A stretch of 64,000 bases of DNA, from assembly GCF_025699125.1 (NCBI RefSeq), contig NZ_JAILWC010000004.1, forward strand, positions 95,374 to 159,373, written 5' to 3'. Source of the DNA: Nitrosopumilus sp. Its GTDB lineage: Archaea; Thermoproteota; Nitrososphaeria; Nitrososphaerales; Nitrosopumilaceae. Below, one piece after another: positions 24,832 through 33,498 of the stretch (the stretch's first letter is position 1; each line of letters begins with the position of its first letter). The notes below the pieces were generated by a model, which was not told the origin of the DNA, did no database searches, and saw only the letters and a program-made list of their open reading frames with translations. The translations under genes were made by a program, and so were the position numbers.

Positions 24832-25391
24832 AGTTGAAAAGATTCTTCTAATCTCGCTTTATTTTCATAGAAATTCATTCTGTTGATTTTATAATAGATT
24901 ACTTCACCACGACGATCAATAACTGCAATTATTGGTTCTTTTCCCATATGTGTGATATCTTCAATCTTTTTTTGTAGATTGCCCATCTTCTCTTGCTGAC
25001 CTTCGTTGAGTCCAAAGACTAGATATTTTGCTCCTTTCTCACCAAAATGTCCTCTCTCATAAACTCTAAAGTCAGAACCAAAACCAAACCCATCTTTTAC
25101 AACATATCCTCTATTTCGAAGATCACGATATATCAAAAATTTAGTAAGTATGTCAGAATCAGTTTTTTGGCAAATGCTCATAAAAGTATCAAAATCAATT
25201 TGTTTTTTGATTTTTTTTAAAATCAGTCTTTTAGTATATAACAAATACAGAGTCTCAAATTGTTTTAAGAATAATTTTTCATTTTCAATTTCTCCATATC
25301 CCTTTAGTTCAAGTTCATGAATCAAATTTTTATCAGAAATGCAAGCTTGATCAGAAATCATCTCACCGTTAACGATAGGAGTATCATCCAT
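24828..25391 (-). CDS. endA: tRNA-splicing endonuclease subunit
   Basis: 187 residues from the ATG at 25391 (MDDTPIVNGE); the longer frame to 25445 adds a hydrophobic tail not seen in the family. The C-terminal catalytic-fold segment DGFGFGSDFRVYERG and the final Y-Y-K-I (VIYYKINRMNF) carry the Tyr and Lys of the Tyr-His-Lys triad. At the position of the usual H-A-R/K-Y-L-V the sequence has G-A-K-Y-L-V, so the catalytic His seems to be Gly here. It may be the structural partner of an (alpha-beta)2 enzyme, or use the His six residues before. Cleaves intron-exon borders of pre-tRNA. Confidence 0.85.
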   Translation of the reverse strand: MDDTPIVNGEMISDQACISDKNLIHELELKGYGEIENEKLFLKQFETLYLLYTKRLILKKIKKQIDFDTFMSICQKTDSDILTKFLIYRDLRNRGYVVKDGFGFGSDFRVYERGHFGEKGAKYLVFGLNEGQQEKMGNLQKKIEDITHMGKEPIIAVIDRRGEVIYYKINRMNFYENKARLEESFQL

Positions 25392-25489
25392 GATAATGAG
25401 AAAATCAAAGGATTTCCATATAAGCATTGGAAAATACGAGCGCATTTTGACTCACCGTTAAAATATGGGCGGTTTGGTTTGAGAACATA

Positions 25490-25999
25490 ATGCATGGTGC
25501 AAATTATAGAACTGCAACTGGACAAATTTTTACCAGAAAGGAGTACATCAAGGGTAAACCACAGATCAAAATTGCAAAATTTCAGGGGGGTAAAAGAGGA
25601 GTTTACAAGTATTGTGTACAGTTATTGATTAACGAAAAGATCCAGATCCGACACATGGCAATTGAATCAGCTAGATTAGCAGCAAACAAAACACTAGAGA
25701 AGACAACAGGTGAAACAGGCTACTATTCAAGATTAAGAATTTACCCACATAATCTCCTAAGAGAGAACAAACAGATTGCAACTGCAGGGGCAGATAGAGT
25801 TTCGGAAGGAATGCGAAGATCCTGGGGCAAAGCAGTTAGTTTGGGTGCAAGAGTCAAACAAGGCCAATGCATTATGGAAATGTACGTAAATAATGAAGCG
25901 CATTTAGAGGCAGCAAAAAAAGCACTTCATGGGGCATGTGTGAAATTACCAGGCACTCCAACAATTAATGTAATTGAATGGAATAAAGTATCACCATAA
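25490..25999 (+). CDS. rpl10e: ribosomal protein uL16 (L10e)
   Basis: 169 residues, full length, with family hallmarks such as HGANYRTATGQIFTRKEYIK at the start, the RIYPHNLLRENK central segment and GADRVSEGMRRSWGKAVSLGARVKQGQ. It is a large-subunit protein near the peptidyl-transferase centre and 5S rRNA. Its first gene neighbour on the other strand is endA, 98 bp away, so the two share a divergent promoter region. It overlaps the convergent small hypothetical gene by 9 bp. Confidence 0.95.
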   Translation: MHGANYRTATGQIFTRKEYIKGKPQIKIAKFQGGKRGVYKYCVQLLINEKIQIRHMAIESARLAANKTLEKTTGETGYYSRLRIYPHNLLRENKQIATAGADRVSEGMRRSWGKAVSLGARVKQGQCIMEMYVNNEAHLEAAKKALHGACVKLPGTPTINVIEWNKVSP

Positions 26000-26254
26000 A
26001 TTCTCTAAATCAGATTTATTGTTTTTGACAAATTTTAAAAATTCTTGAAATTCATCTTTTGTTGGTTCACGGTTTAGAATTCTTTTTGATTGATAGTAAA
26101 AAGCGTTGTAAATTCTTCCAACTACTACACCCAATGCAAATGATTTAGAATCATCAATGTTCGATAGTAATTGAATTATTTCTTTAATTTCATCTTTATT
26201 GGAGATTGTTTCTCGAATTTTTTGTTCTATTTTACCAAGAAGTATTTCATCCAT
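25991..26254 (-). CDS. small conserved hypothetical protein (87 aa)
   Basis: An 87-residue helical protein (MDEILLGKIEQKIRETISNKDEIKE...), with GVVVGRIYNAFYYQSKRILNREPTKDEF in the middle and a charged C-terminus (FLKFVKNNKSDLENLW). No Cys pairs or membrane segment. No family recognised. Located between uL16 (convergent) and tRNA-Gly. Confidence 0.65.
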   Translation of the reverse strand: MDEILLGKIEQKIRETISNKDEIKEIIQLLSNIDDSKSFALGVVVGRIYNAFYYQSKRILNREPTKDEFQEFLKFVKNNKSDLENLW

Positions 26255-26317
26255 AACGTATCTTAATTGAAATAGTTAAAAACAGTTTAATATCCAAATT
26301 CAACCTTTAGGGTTGTT

Positions 26318-26394
26318 GCAGTTATAGTACAGTCTGGTTAGTACTCGTGCTTGCCAAGTACGTGACCCGGGTTCAAATCCCGGTAACTGCACCA
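26318..26394 (+). tRNA. tRNA-Gly (anticodon GCC)
   Basis: Acceptor GCAGTTA pairs with TAACTGC, anticodon stem CGTGC/GTACG encloses TTGCCAA (anticodon GCC), and the T arm is CCGGGTTCAAATCCCGG. The discriminator A (26391) is followed by an apparent encoded CCA (26392-26394). No integration repeats are visible at its 3' end. Confidence 0.95.
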
Positions 26395-26395
26395 C

Positions 26396-26827
26396 TTATT
26401 TTTGATTTTTAGGAACAAGTGCATTTTTGATAATTTCTAATGCATCTTGAGCTTTTTCCGGACGTGGTAATTGAATCATAAACACATTATCTTTTCCATA
26501 ATTTGATTTTGGTGAGGATAATGCAAACATTGCAGTATTTGCAAGCGATTCAAAAAAGTCAAGATGGGTTTTTGCATTAATTAGAAATGTCTCAACAATG
26601 TTTCCTTTAGAAAATGTCAAAACCACTTCAACGAATACGTTTCCTAATCCATCTTGCAGAATATTCAGATCAGTGTTTATGGATAGAGATTGACCTGCAA
26701 CCTTAGAAAGCATGGCATCATATTTTTTCTCTTCGATAATTATACACGGAGTTTCTTTCCCGTCAAAATCAAAAGTAGTGATTCCATCGTGGGCTTGCTC
26801 CATTAGTTTTTTTAATTCATCAGACAT
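26396..26827 (-). CDS. conserved hypothetical protein downstream of antiporter
   Basis: 143 residues, soluble, beginning MSDELKKLMEQAHDGITTFD and then mainly beta (TPCIIIEEKKYDAMLSK; GLGNVFVEVVLTFSKGNIVE). No recognised family. It overlaps the end of the antiporter gene by 8 bp (26820-26827) in the same orientation, so it is co-translated and may modulate the transporter. Its stop is only 2 bp from tRNA-Gly on the other strand. Confidence 0.65.
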   Translation of the reverse strand: MSDELKKLMEQAHDGITTFDFDGKETPCIIIEEKKYDAMLSKVAGQSLSINTDLNILQDGLGNVFVEVVLTFSKGNIVETFLINAKTHLDFFESLANTAMFALSSPKSNYGKDNVFMIQLPRPEKAQDALEIIKNALVPKNQK

Positions 26828-28163
26828 CTTGTTTTTCCTTTAGCGCGGGGATTATTTTATCACCTGCTTTTACTAAAAATGGAGAAATAAATGCAGTGAT
26901 TATAGAAATTATACCCATCAATGGGAACAAGAAAGCACTGACTGCCCCTATATCCACCCCAACTTTTACAATTACAATTGAAAATTCACCTCTTGGAGCA
27001 GCTAAAGTAAATGCAGAACGTATCGCTTTGCTACGTTTTTGTCGAAAGATAATATTTCCAATCAGATTCCCACCAAATTTCATTCCGATTGCTACAGCAA
27101 TCAAGGCAATTGCCAAAAAGATGTGATTTTCAAGTTGTGATATATCCATCAAGGCGCCAACTGAAATAAAGAAAATTGCGACAAACATGTCTTTTATTGG
27201 ACTTGACAGCAGTTTTGCAACTTCGGACGATTTTGATTCTGCAATAAGAACCCCTGCTAAAAAGGCGCCAATTGCAACTGACAATCCAACTACATTAGCA
27301 AGTAATGCATATCCAAAGCAAACACCTAGAATACTTAGCAATAGAATTTCACGGTGCTCAGCTTCTGCAACTCTATCAATTAGTGGTGGAATGATTCGAG
27401 TTCCAATGGTAAATGTTCCAACTATAAGACCAATAGCAACTAGAACCACAACAATTACAGATTCAATAGAGACTGTCCCAACTAAAGCAATGGACTGCAA
27501 TGAAGAAATCAAAATAACTGCAATTACGTCTTCTACAATCAAAATTCCCAAAACAAGGATAGAAGATTCCTTTTTGATCCGTCCCATCTCTTCTAAAATT
27601 TTGACAATTATTGCAGTACTAGAAATAGACAATGCGGCTGCAATGAAGAGGGCATCTAAAAATTCCATTCCAAGTGCGGTTGCAGTATAAAACACAACAC
27701 CCAATGTTGAAAACAGACCCATAGTTCCAACCCCAACTGCTACACGTCCAATGTTTTTGATTTTTGCATATGGAAATTCTATCCCAATTACAAAAAGAAG
27801 TAAAATTACGCCAATTTCAGAAAAAAGATTCAACGCAGAAATATCAGAGAGAATTCCAACACCTCCAGATGAATTAGAAGATGGGCCACCTTCAGGTAAA
27901 ACCCATGACCAAAAAGGAGACAAAGGACCAATTAGCATTCCTGCAAAAAGATAACCAATGATTAGCGGTTGTCTAATTTTGAAAAAAGCAAGAGTGACTA
28001 CTGCACCAATTATCATAATAAATGCCAAATCAGTTACAAAAGTTGTATGAGGAAGATCAGGAGTTATCTGTTCAATTAAACTGGTAACTGTTGTGTTAAG
28101 TGAGCTATGAATTTCACTTGTATCTATCTGAAGTGAAATGTTTTGCATATTTTCACTTGACAA
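26820..28163 (-). CDS. CPA2-family Na+(K+)/H+ antiporter
   Basis: 447 residues with about 12-13 transmembrane helices, including ADLAFIMIIGAVVTLAFFKI at the start and the GIEFPYAKIKNIGRVA, ALSISSTAIIVKILEE and SVAIGAFLAGVLIAES segments typical of KefB/NapA-like CPA2 exchangers. There is no C-terminal RCK/TrkA-N domain. It exchanges Na+ or K+ for protons across the cell membrane. With the TrkH element 3 kb away, monovalent cation transport is well represented here, but the two lie on opposite sides of the mobile-element border. Confidence 0.9.
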   Translation of the reverse strand: MSSENMQNISLQIDTSEIHSSLNTTVTSLIEQITPDLPHTTFVTDLAFIMIIGAVVTLAFFKIRQPLIIGYLFAGMLIGPLSPFWSWVLPEGGPSSNSSGGVGILSDISALNLFSEIGVILLLFVIGIEFPYAKIKNIGRVAVGVGTMGLFSTLGVVFYTATALGMEFLDALFIAAALSISSTAIIVKILEEMGRIKKESSILVLGILIVEDVIAVILISSLQSIALVGTVSIESVIVVVLVAIGLIVGTFTIGTRIIPPLIDRVAEAEHREILLLSILGVCFGYALLANVVGLSVAIGAFLAGVLIAESKSSEVAKLLSSPIKDMFVAIFFISVGALMDISQLENHIFLAIALIAVAIGMKFGGNLIGNIIFRQKRSKAIRSAFTLAAPRGEFSIVIVKVGVDIGAVSAFLFPLMGIISIITAFISPFLVKAGDKIIPALKEKQDV

Positions 28164-28381
28164 ATTTCTTTAAAAATGATTTCCGATTAAAAATTTGGGA
28201 ACCAAATTTATGAAATTACAATAATTGAAAATAGGCTCAAAGCACAATCTTTAAGCTCTTATGATGATTCATCATAATCTTAATGCAGAGTGATGATTAG
28301 GTCATCTGAATAATATGTAGAAATATGACCTGGGGTATCTGACTGCATCTTTGGTTACGTCATAATCACCTGAGTATTAAT

Positions 28382-28402
28382 AGTACGGTACCATACCGTA
28401 CT
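28382..28402. promoter_or_regulatory. operator-like inverted repeat upstream of C2H2-type microprotein
   Basis: AGTACGGTA-CCA-TACCGTACT: perfect 9-bp arms around 3 bases. It lies between a TATA-like TATTAA (28375-28380) and the ATG at 28405, where a bound repressor would block transcription. It could also form an RNA hairpin. Confidence 0.6.
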
Positions 28403-28404
28403 GT

Positions 28405-28512
28405 ATGATTCAATGTGAATATTGTACAAGAGGGTTTATCGAGACGGCAAACGGGTTGGCCGAAAAGACCTTTCATGAGTTACTTCACGAACCAACTGTT
28501 GTAAACAAGTAA
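28405..28512 (+). CDS. C2H2-type zinc-finger microprotein (35 aa)
   Basis: ORF from ATG 28405 to TAA 28512. The peptide starts MIQCEYCTRGFIETANGLAE and continues KTFHELLHEPTVVNK. C-x2-C and H-x3-H are 15 residues apart, the pattern of a single zinc finger. A leaderless start is implied by the TATA-like box about 27 bp upstream. The perfect inverted repeat just before the ATG suggests tight control, possibly autoregulation. The 240 bp between the antiporter and this gene hold nothing else I can identify. Confidence 0.6.
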   Translation: MIQCEYCTRGFIETANGLAEKTFHELLHEPTVVNK

Positions 28513-28572
28513 CTCTTTACATTTTTTATTTTAGACCCAACTTTTTTATCATCATTTTTTAATTGATTGTGT

Positions 28573-30090
28573 ATGGCTACAAAGAAAAAGACAGCTGCCC
28601 AACCAAAAAAAGTAGTGAAAAAAGTTTCAAAAGAACCAACGCCATCAGCAGTACTAAAGAAAGTAGCATCAGTTTCAGATTCTAACAAAGCATTACAAAA
28701 AGAGATCAAAGTAATGTCAAAGATTTTTGGAGAAAATCAAAAAGTCCTTTTATCAATGAAAGGAATGATCGACACACTAACATCAACTTTGGAGTATATC
28801 CAAAAACAATCAAAACAGATCAACATAATAGAAGAAGACACTCAAAAATTATACGCAGGACTAAATCAAGTAAGAACTCAATCTAATTTAGTAAATAAAA
28901 TAAATGATCAAACTACGAAACTGCAAGATGAGATAAACAAAATTTCTGAGATCCAAAAGACAACAAAACCTCAGGAATTATCTCAGCAAGTTCAAGACAG
29001 TATGAATTCAATTAAGAACAATTCTCAAATGATAATAAAAATTGCACAAAGAATTGACGAAGTCAGAGATGATCTCAGAAAAGTTTCTGGAAAAACAGAT
29101 TCATTTTTAGAGATTAGCTCTGAGATGAACAAACTAAAAAACAATCTGGATGAAATCTCAGATAAAACTGCAAAACTAGATACTGGGAATCAAATCATCC
29201 AGAGTCTCAAACAAGAATTTGAAAGAATTGCAGATAGTGCAATATCAACAACAGATCTTAATTCAGAACTTGAAGCAATCAAAGTCACAATTGATTCTAT
29301 TTCATCAAAAGCATCAAGGATTGATTCTCTGGGAGGAATAATTGACGGACTCAAGCAACAGTTTGAAACAATTTCGTCAAATGCTAAATCAGCAGAAAAC
29401 CTAAGCTTACAGACAATCAAGGATTTAGGAGGCAAAATAGATAGGATTGAGACTGAAATTGGAGGATTATCAAAAAGAGCAGATTCCACAGCATTTGTAG
29501 GAGAAGGACTCAAATCAGTCCAGGAAGATATTTCAAATTTCAAGCAGACAGTGTTTGATAAAACAAACAGCATAGAGCAAAAAATATCCTCAGCATCAGA
29601 TATTCTAAAAAGACAAGATGCATCGACAATAGAATTTCATAAAAAATCAGACAAACTATTTGAAGAAATACAGTCAATTAAAAGTGCCACAAACAAGTCA
29701 ACAAGTGATTCATCAAAGGAGATGATGGCATTGCTAAAACTCTCAGAATACCAATCAAACGTCAGAATGAATACAGAATCAAAGTACGGTGAATTAAAAG
29801 ACATTGAGAAGATGGCAGCGCAAACTGCAGATATTGTGAATTTATTTGACAGAGTCTCAATTGAGTTAGGTGAAAAAATTCCACTGCCGCAAGAAGTAAG
29901 ACAGTGGGCAGTAAGTAAGATCTTAGATTGTGCAGACAAGTGGGAAGTTAGATTCAGCGATGTCTATTCAGTTTTAACTAATGCAATAGGCAGAGACATG
30001 TTAAAAGAAACAATTAGAGTGCAACAAGTAAGAGATATTTATGGAATTAGAGCAGTAGATGAAATTAGAAAGGATCTAAATATTCCTTAG
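28573..30090 (+). CDS. long coiled-coil protein
   Basis: 505 residues from ATG 28573 (MATKKKTAAQPKKVVKK); a TTG two codons upstream is less likely. After a basic Lys/Ala-rich tail, residues about 35-400 are an almost continuous heptad coiled coil (repeated SxxMNxLKxNLDEISDKTAKLD-type turns). A compact C-terminal domain of about 100 residues follows (PLPQEVRQWAVSKILDCADK; DVYSVLTNAIGRDMLKETI). No membrane segment. Possibly a structural or DNA-associated filament protein; no family name. Converges with the GT2 gene, overlapping by 4 bp. Confidence 0.75.
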   Translation: MATKKKTAAQPKKVVKKVSKEPTPSAVLKKVASVSDSNKALQKEIKVMSKIFGENQKVLLSMKGMIDTLTSTLEYIQKQSKQINIIEEDTQKLYAGLNQVRTQSNLVNKINDQTTKLQDEINKISEIQKTTKPQELSQQVQDSMNSIKNNSQMIIKIAQRIDEVRDDLRKVSGKTDSFLEISSEMNKLKNNLDEISDKTAKLDTGNQIIQSLKQEFERIADSAISTTDLNSELEAIKVTIDSISSKASRIDSLGGIIDGLKQQFETISSNAKSAENLSLQTIKDLGGKIDRIETEIGGLSKRADSTAFVGEGLKSVQEDISNFKQTVFDKTNSIEQKISSASDILKRQDASTIEFHKKSDKLFEEIQSIKSATNKSTSDSSKEMMALLKLSEYQSNVRMNTESKYGELKDIEKMAAQTADIVNLFDRVSIELGEKIPLPQEVRQWAVSKILDCADKWEVRFSDVYSVLTNAIGRDMLKETIRVQQVRDIYGIRAVDEIRKDLNIP

Positions 30091-32153
30091 ACACCGGTTT
30101 CGTCGATTTCTTTGAATTGCTGTTTCTTTTTCTTGAGTGCAGCAAAGATTCCCAATATGGCTGCAATCCAAATTGTGCTAAATAGGATGTTCGCAACACT
30201 GACATACATGTATGGAGTTGCATCCATAATGTTAGTTTTCAGAGATAAGGCTCTACCATTGAGGTCAATCATTCCTGTATGATATGCAGAACTGTCTTTT
30301 GGAACAGTTGAGATTTTTTCAATACTTGCAACCATTGTATTTACATCGTTTTGTATTCTAAGCAAGTTTGTAGATTCTGTTGCAAATATCCAAACTGGGT
30401 TTTTAGAAATGACTTCGCCATTAGCATCAGTTGTTTCAGGAACATTAGCCATTACAAGTTCCAAATCTTCTTGAATTGCTACCAAGTGATTTTTAATTAT
30501 TACAGGATCAGAGGAGCCCACAATTCCATCAAGGTGGCCTCTAATTCTATCCAGAGGGTAAATATCAGTATTGTAACCATAAATTGCCATGAATCCTCCA
30601 AAAACAATAATTCCAACAATTCCAATCATGGAAAGTTTGTAAACAGTATTTGCCATTTTTTCTTTCTTAGTTCTTGGTCGTAATTTACTTGATTTATTTC
30701 TTTTAAATCGCGTATGAGACAAGCTCATGTAAGCAATATAGAAAAATCCAGTAGCCTGCAGTCCAATAATAGGAACAAAGATAGGATTATTTGAAAATAC
30801 TGCAATGAAGATCCCCATTATGCCATATACACCAAAAAAGATCTCAAGCAGGGTAACTTGGGAGAAGGGCAAATTGTACGCATTATCTTTCCAATCATCT
30901 TTTGTTTTTAGAACACCATATTTTGGAGTTCTAAGGAATTCATTCTTCTTTCCAATAACTGCATCAAATACTGCAACTGTGTTATTCACCGACATTCCAG
31001 CATTGTAAATTAGTAATGCGGGAAGGATCTTGGCTTTAGACTTCCAAGATTTTTGATACATACTTTGCATGATCATGATGTATGCCCCGGGTCCCATTGC
31101 AAGATATGTTGCAATGGTTATTGCAGGAAGAAAGCTGATCACATAGAGATTGACCTGACCTGCAAGTAAAATCGGCAATGCCAAAAATTGTATCAGCATT
31201 AACGGATAAACAACGTGACGTGTAAGCTGGATGAATGCTTGAATTTTTGCTTCAACTGCAACTTTGCGTTTTAGTGCAATGTCAGTAAGTAGTTTTATTG
31301 CACATTGAATAGAGCCTTTTGCCCAACGGAATTGTTGCCTCTTTGCGGCATTCATCTGTATGGGAAGTTCAGCATTAACTACAATGTCAGGCAAGAACAA
31401 ACATTTCCATCCTTTCATTTGTGCCCTATAGCTTAGATCAAGATCTTCAACTAGTGTTGCAGTGTGCCAACCACCTGCATCCTCAATACAATCACGCCTC
31501 CAAATTCCTGCAGTACCATTGAAATTCATAAACAGATGAGAGTTGCTTTTTGCTTTTTGTTCAATTAGAAAATGAAAGTCAAGACTCAATGCTTGTGCTT
31601 GAGTGATGGCAGAATAGTTTTCATTAACATGGCCCCAGCGACACTGAACTAGGCCAATTTTGGAGTTTGTAAAATGCGGGATTGCTCGTTTGAGAAACCA
31701 TGTTGGCGGAATAAAATCTGCATCAAAAATTGCAACAAGTTCGGTATCAGTGGATTTCATTGCATGTTTTAATGCACCTGCCTTGTATCCACTTCTCGTT
31801 CCTCGTCTGACGTGCTCTATTAGAAAGCCTTGATTTTTGTAATCATCAACTGCATCCGATAGTAACTCAACTGTATCATCATCAGAATCATCCAATACCA
31901 TAATTCTCATCTTATCTTTTGGATAATCCAAGTTACATACTGCATCGACCAATCTTTTTGCAACATACTTTTCGTTATATATTGGAAGTTGGATTGTAAT
32001 CGAGGGGGTTCCCCAATCAGTAGTCGATAAAACCTCTTTTCTTTTTCTTGAAAGAAACGCGAGGTAGTAAAAATTACAAGTGTATGCAGTGATAATTATG
32101 GCCGATAAAATGAATAGATCAAAAACAAATTGGGTGAAAGGGTTGATTGCCAT
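30087..32153 (-). CDS. membrane-embedded family 2 glycosyltransferase
   Basis: 688 residues. An N-terminal transmembrane helix (about 10-30) is followed by a GT2 catalytic domain: VLDDSDDDT (about 87-94), IFDADF (about 142-147), a TLVEDLDLSYR acceptor loop and QQFRWAKGS (the Q-x-x-R-W motif). About six further membrane helices follow, with a helical extracellular insertion near 545-625. The QxxRW motif marks a processive enzyme of the cellulose/hyaluronan-synthase type, so it probably makes or extrudes a surface polysaccharide from UDP- or GDP-sugars. Product unknown. Confidence 0.9.
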   Translation of the reverse strand: MAINPFTQFVFDLFILSAIIITAYTCNFYYLAFLSRKRKEVLSTTDWGTPSITIQLPIYNEKYVAKRLVDAVCNLDYPKDKMRIMVLDDSDDDTVELLSDAVDDYKNQGFLIEHVRRGTRSGYKAGALKHAMKSTDTELVAIFDADFIPPTWFLKRAIPHFTNSKIGLVQCRWGHVNENYSAITQAQALSLDFHFLIEQKAKSNSHLFMNFNGTAGIWRRDCIEDAGGWHTATLVEDLDLSYRAQMKGWKCLFLPDIVVNAELPIQMNAAKRQQFRWAKGSIQCAIKLLTDIALKRKVAVEAKIQAFIQLTRHVVYPLMLIQFLALPILLAGQVNLYVISFLPAITIATYLAMGPGAYIMIMQSMYQKSWKSKAKILPALLIYNAGMSVNNTVAVFDAVIGKKNEFLRTPKYGVLKTKDDWKDNAYNLPFSQVTLLEIFFGVYGIMGIFIAVFSNNPIFVPIIGLQATGFFYIAYMSLSHTRFKRNKSSKLRPRTKKEKMANTVYKLSMIGIVGIIVFGGFMAIYGYNTDIYPLDRIRGHLDGIVGSSDPVIIKNHLVAIQEDLELVMANVPETTDANGEVISKNPVWIFATESTNLLRIQNDVNTMVASIEKISTVPKDSSAYHTGMIDLNGRALSLKTNIMDATPYMYVSVANILFSTIWIAAILGIFAALKKKKQQFKEIDETGV

Positions 32154-32204
32154 ATCCCTAATCTCACAAAATTACTAATCGCTATTTATACTTGCAATAA
32201 TTGA

Positions 32205-33152
32205 TTATTTTTGCTCGAAGATCTTGATTGCCTGTGGTGGACATACGCCTTCACATGCAAGACAAAAGATACAATCAGGCTCTTTTGACATTAATGGTTT
32301 CTTGTCAGATGCAGGATTTCCTGGAGTGTCAAACCATTCATAGACACCTACTGGACATGCTTCAATACAACCACCGTCTGCAATACAAATATCATAATCT
32401 ACGGAAACAAATTCTCCCCAAACACCCATAATTCCATTTGATGTTCCCTTTCTTCCCCAAGTCTTGATTGTGTGCTCTGGTGCCTCATATACCGCAGTTT
32501 GTTTCATTTTGGATTTGAATTCCACATCAATTGGACCAGGTTTTGCACCATCTGGGATTTCGATATTTTCATCATCTTCTTCAGCATCATCTTCTTTAGC
32601 TTCAACAGGTTTTGGTTTTGCGCCAAGAACAATTTTTGCCAATGGAGTTAATTCTTCTAGTTTTTGAATTGCTGCAACTTCAGAGATCTTTTCAGTTTTT
32701 GCTAAATAAGATATCATTTTGTCTGCCAAAATGGTATTACGTAAAATAGTATCAATGACCATTTTTGCAAAATGATCTGCTTTCTTTCTGTAATCTTTGA
32801 CCCAGTTTGGATCACCAAATTTTTCAATTGGGAATATTTGATAAATAATATCAACAACTTCACCTGTAACAATTTCTACTGTAACAGATAGTTCAACCTC
32901 TTCGTACCCTTTGGCATCAACATCATCCATATTTTGTTCCTTCCAGCGATAGGTTGCGTAAATTCTATCAGCATACATGTCCATCTCAAAAGCCTTTTTG
33001 AGACCATCATGAACGGATTTGAGTTCTGTAGGTTCCTCTAGTTTAATCGGTAATCTGTATAGTCCAAGTTTGTAACCATGTAAAGGATAAACGCCACGCT
33101 TTGCAGTGGGAGCCTCCATGGAATAAACTCGATCTTTTAAAAGTAAAGACAT
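32205..33152 (-). CDS. ferredoxin-domain protein with N-terminal extension (Zn-ferredoxin-like C-terminus)
   Basis: 315 residues. The C-terminal about 80 residues match archaeal zinc-containing/dicluster ferredoxins: VDYDICIADGGCIEACPVG (C-x5-C-x3-CP, likely a [3Fe-4S] site) and CIFCLACEGVCPPQA (C-x2-C-x2-C-x3-CP, [4Fe-4S]). The N-terminal about 190 residues are a separate mixed alpha/beta domain joined by an acidic linker (EAKEDDAEEDDENIEIPDG). It carries electrons in the cytosol and may serve the 2-oxoacid:ferredoxin oxidoreductase (51909-54771), but that partner is inferred. The N-domain family is not recognised. Confidence 0.87.
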   Translation of the reverse strand: MSLLLKDRVYSMEAPTAKRGVYPLHGYKLGLYRLPIKLEEPTELKSVHDGLKKAFEMDMYADRIYATYRWKEQNMDDVDAKGYEEVELSVTVEIVTGEVVDIIYQIFPIEKFGDPNWVKDYRKKADHFAKMVIDTILRNTILADKMISYLAKTEKISEVAAIQKLEELTPLAKIVLGAKPKPVEAKEDDAEEDDENIEIPDGAKPGPIDVEFKSKMKQTAVYEAPEHTIKTWGRKGTSNGIMGVWGEFVSVDYDICIADGGCIEACPVGVYEWFDTPGNPASDKKPLMSKEPDCIFCLACEGVCPPQAIKIFEQK

Positions 33153-33185
33153 CTGACTTTGATGATTCTAATTTATTTAAAAAGG

Positions 33186-33497
33186 TTATCCGTCGTCATC
33201 TGGACAGGTCAACTCTCTAAGCTCTGTGTATTTTTTTTCCATGGCTTGCGCATGTTCTAATATTTCAGACAGATCGTGAGAATCCTTTGAGAAATACCAC
33301 CTAATTACTACCCAGTGTCCGATGCCATCCATATCATGGATCATTCCCTTGTCAGCTTTGACATTTAATTTCTCATCGATGGATGTCTCCTTTATCGTAA
33401 GACCACGTTTTGTTTTATCCTCCAAGATGAATTGGGAACCACCATCTTTGATAAAATAGAAATTTCCTTTCTCAAGTACAGGAAGGTCTAAAAGCAA
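33186..33497 (-). CDS. small conserved hypothetical protein (103 aa)
   Basis: 103 residues, soluble, mostly beta in the first two-thirds (NFYFIKDGGSQFILEDKTKR; HWVVIRWYFSKD) with a C-terminal helix (LSEILEHAQAMEKKYTELRE). No family recognised. It starts one base from the stop of the upstream rhodanese (33499), so it is probably co-transcribed with it and the downstream ferredoxin. Confidence 0.65.
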   Translation of the reverse strand: MLLDLPVLEKGNFYFIKDGGSQFILEDKTKRGLTIKETSIDEKLNVKADKGMIHDMDGIGHWVVIRWYFSKDSHDLSEILEHAQAMEKKYTELRELTCPDDDG

Positions 33498-33498
33498 T

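Noticed and set aside
29190-29939. Minus-strand ORFs opposite the coiled-coil gene
   Set aside because: Antisense of Lys/Ser/Glu-rich coiled coil gives long Ser/Leu/Phe frames by composition alone.
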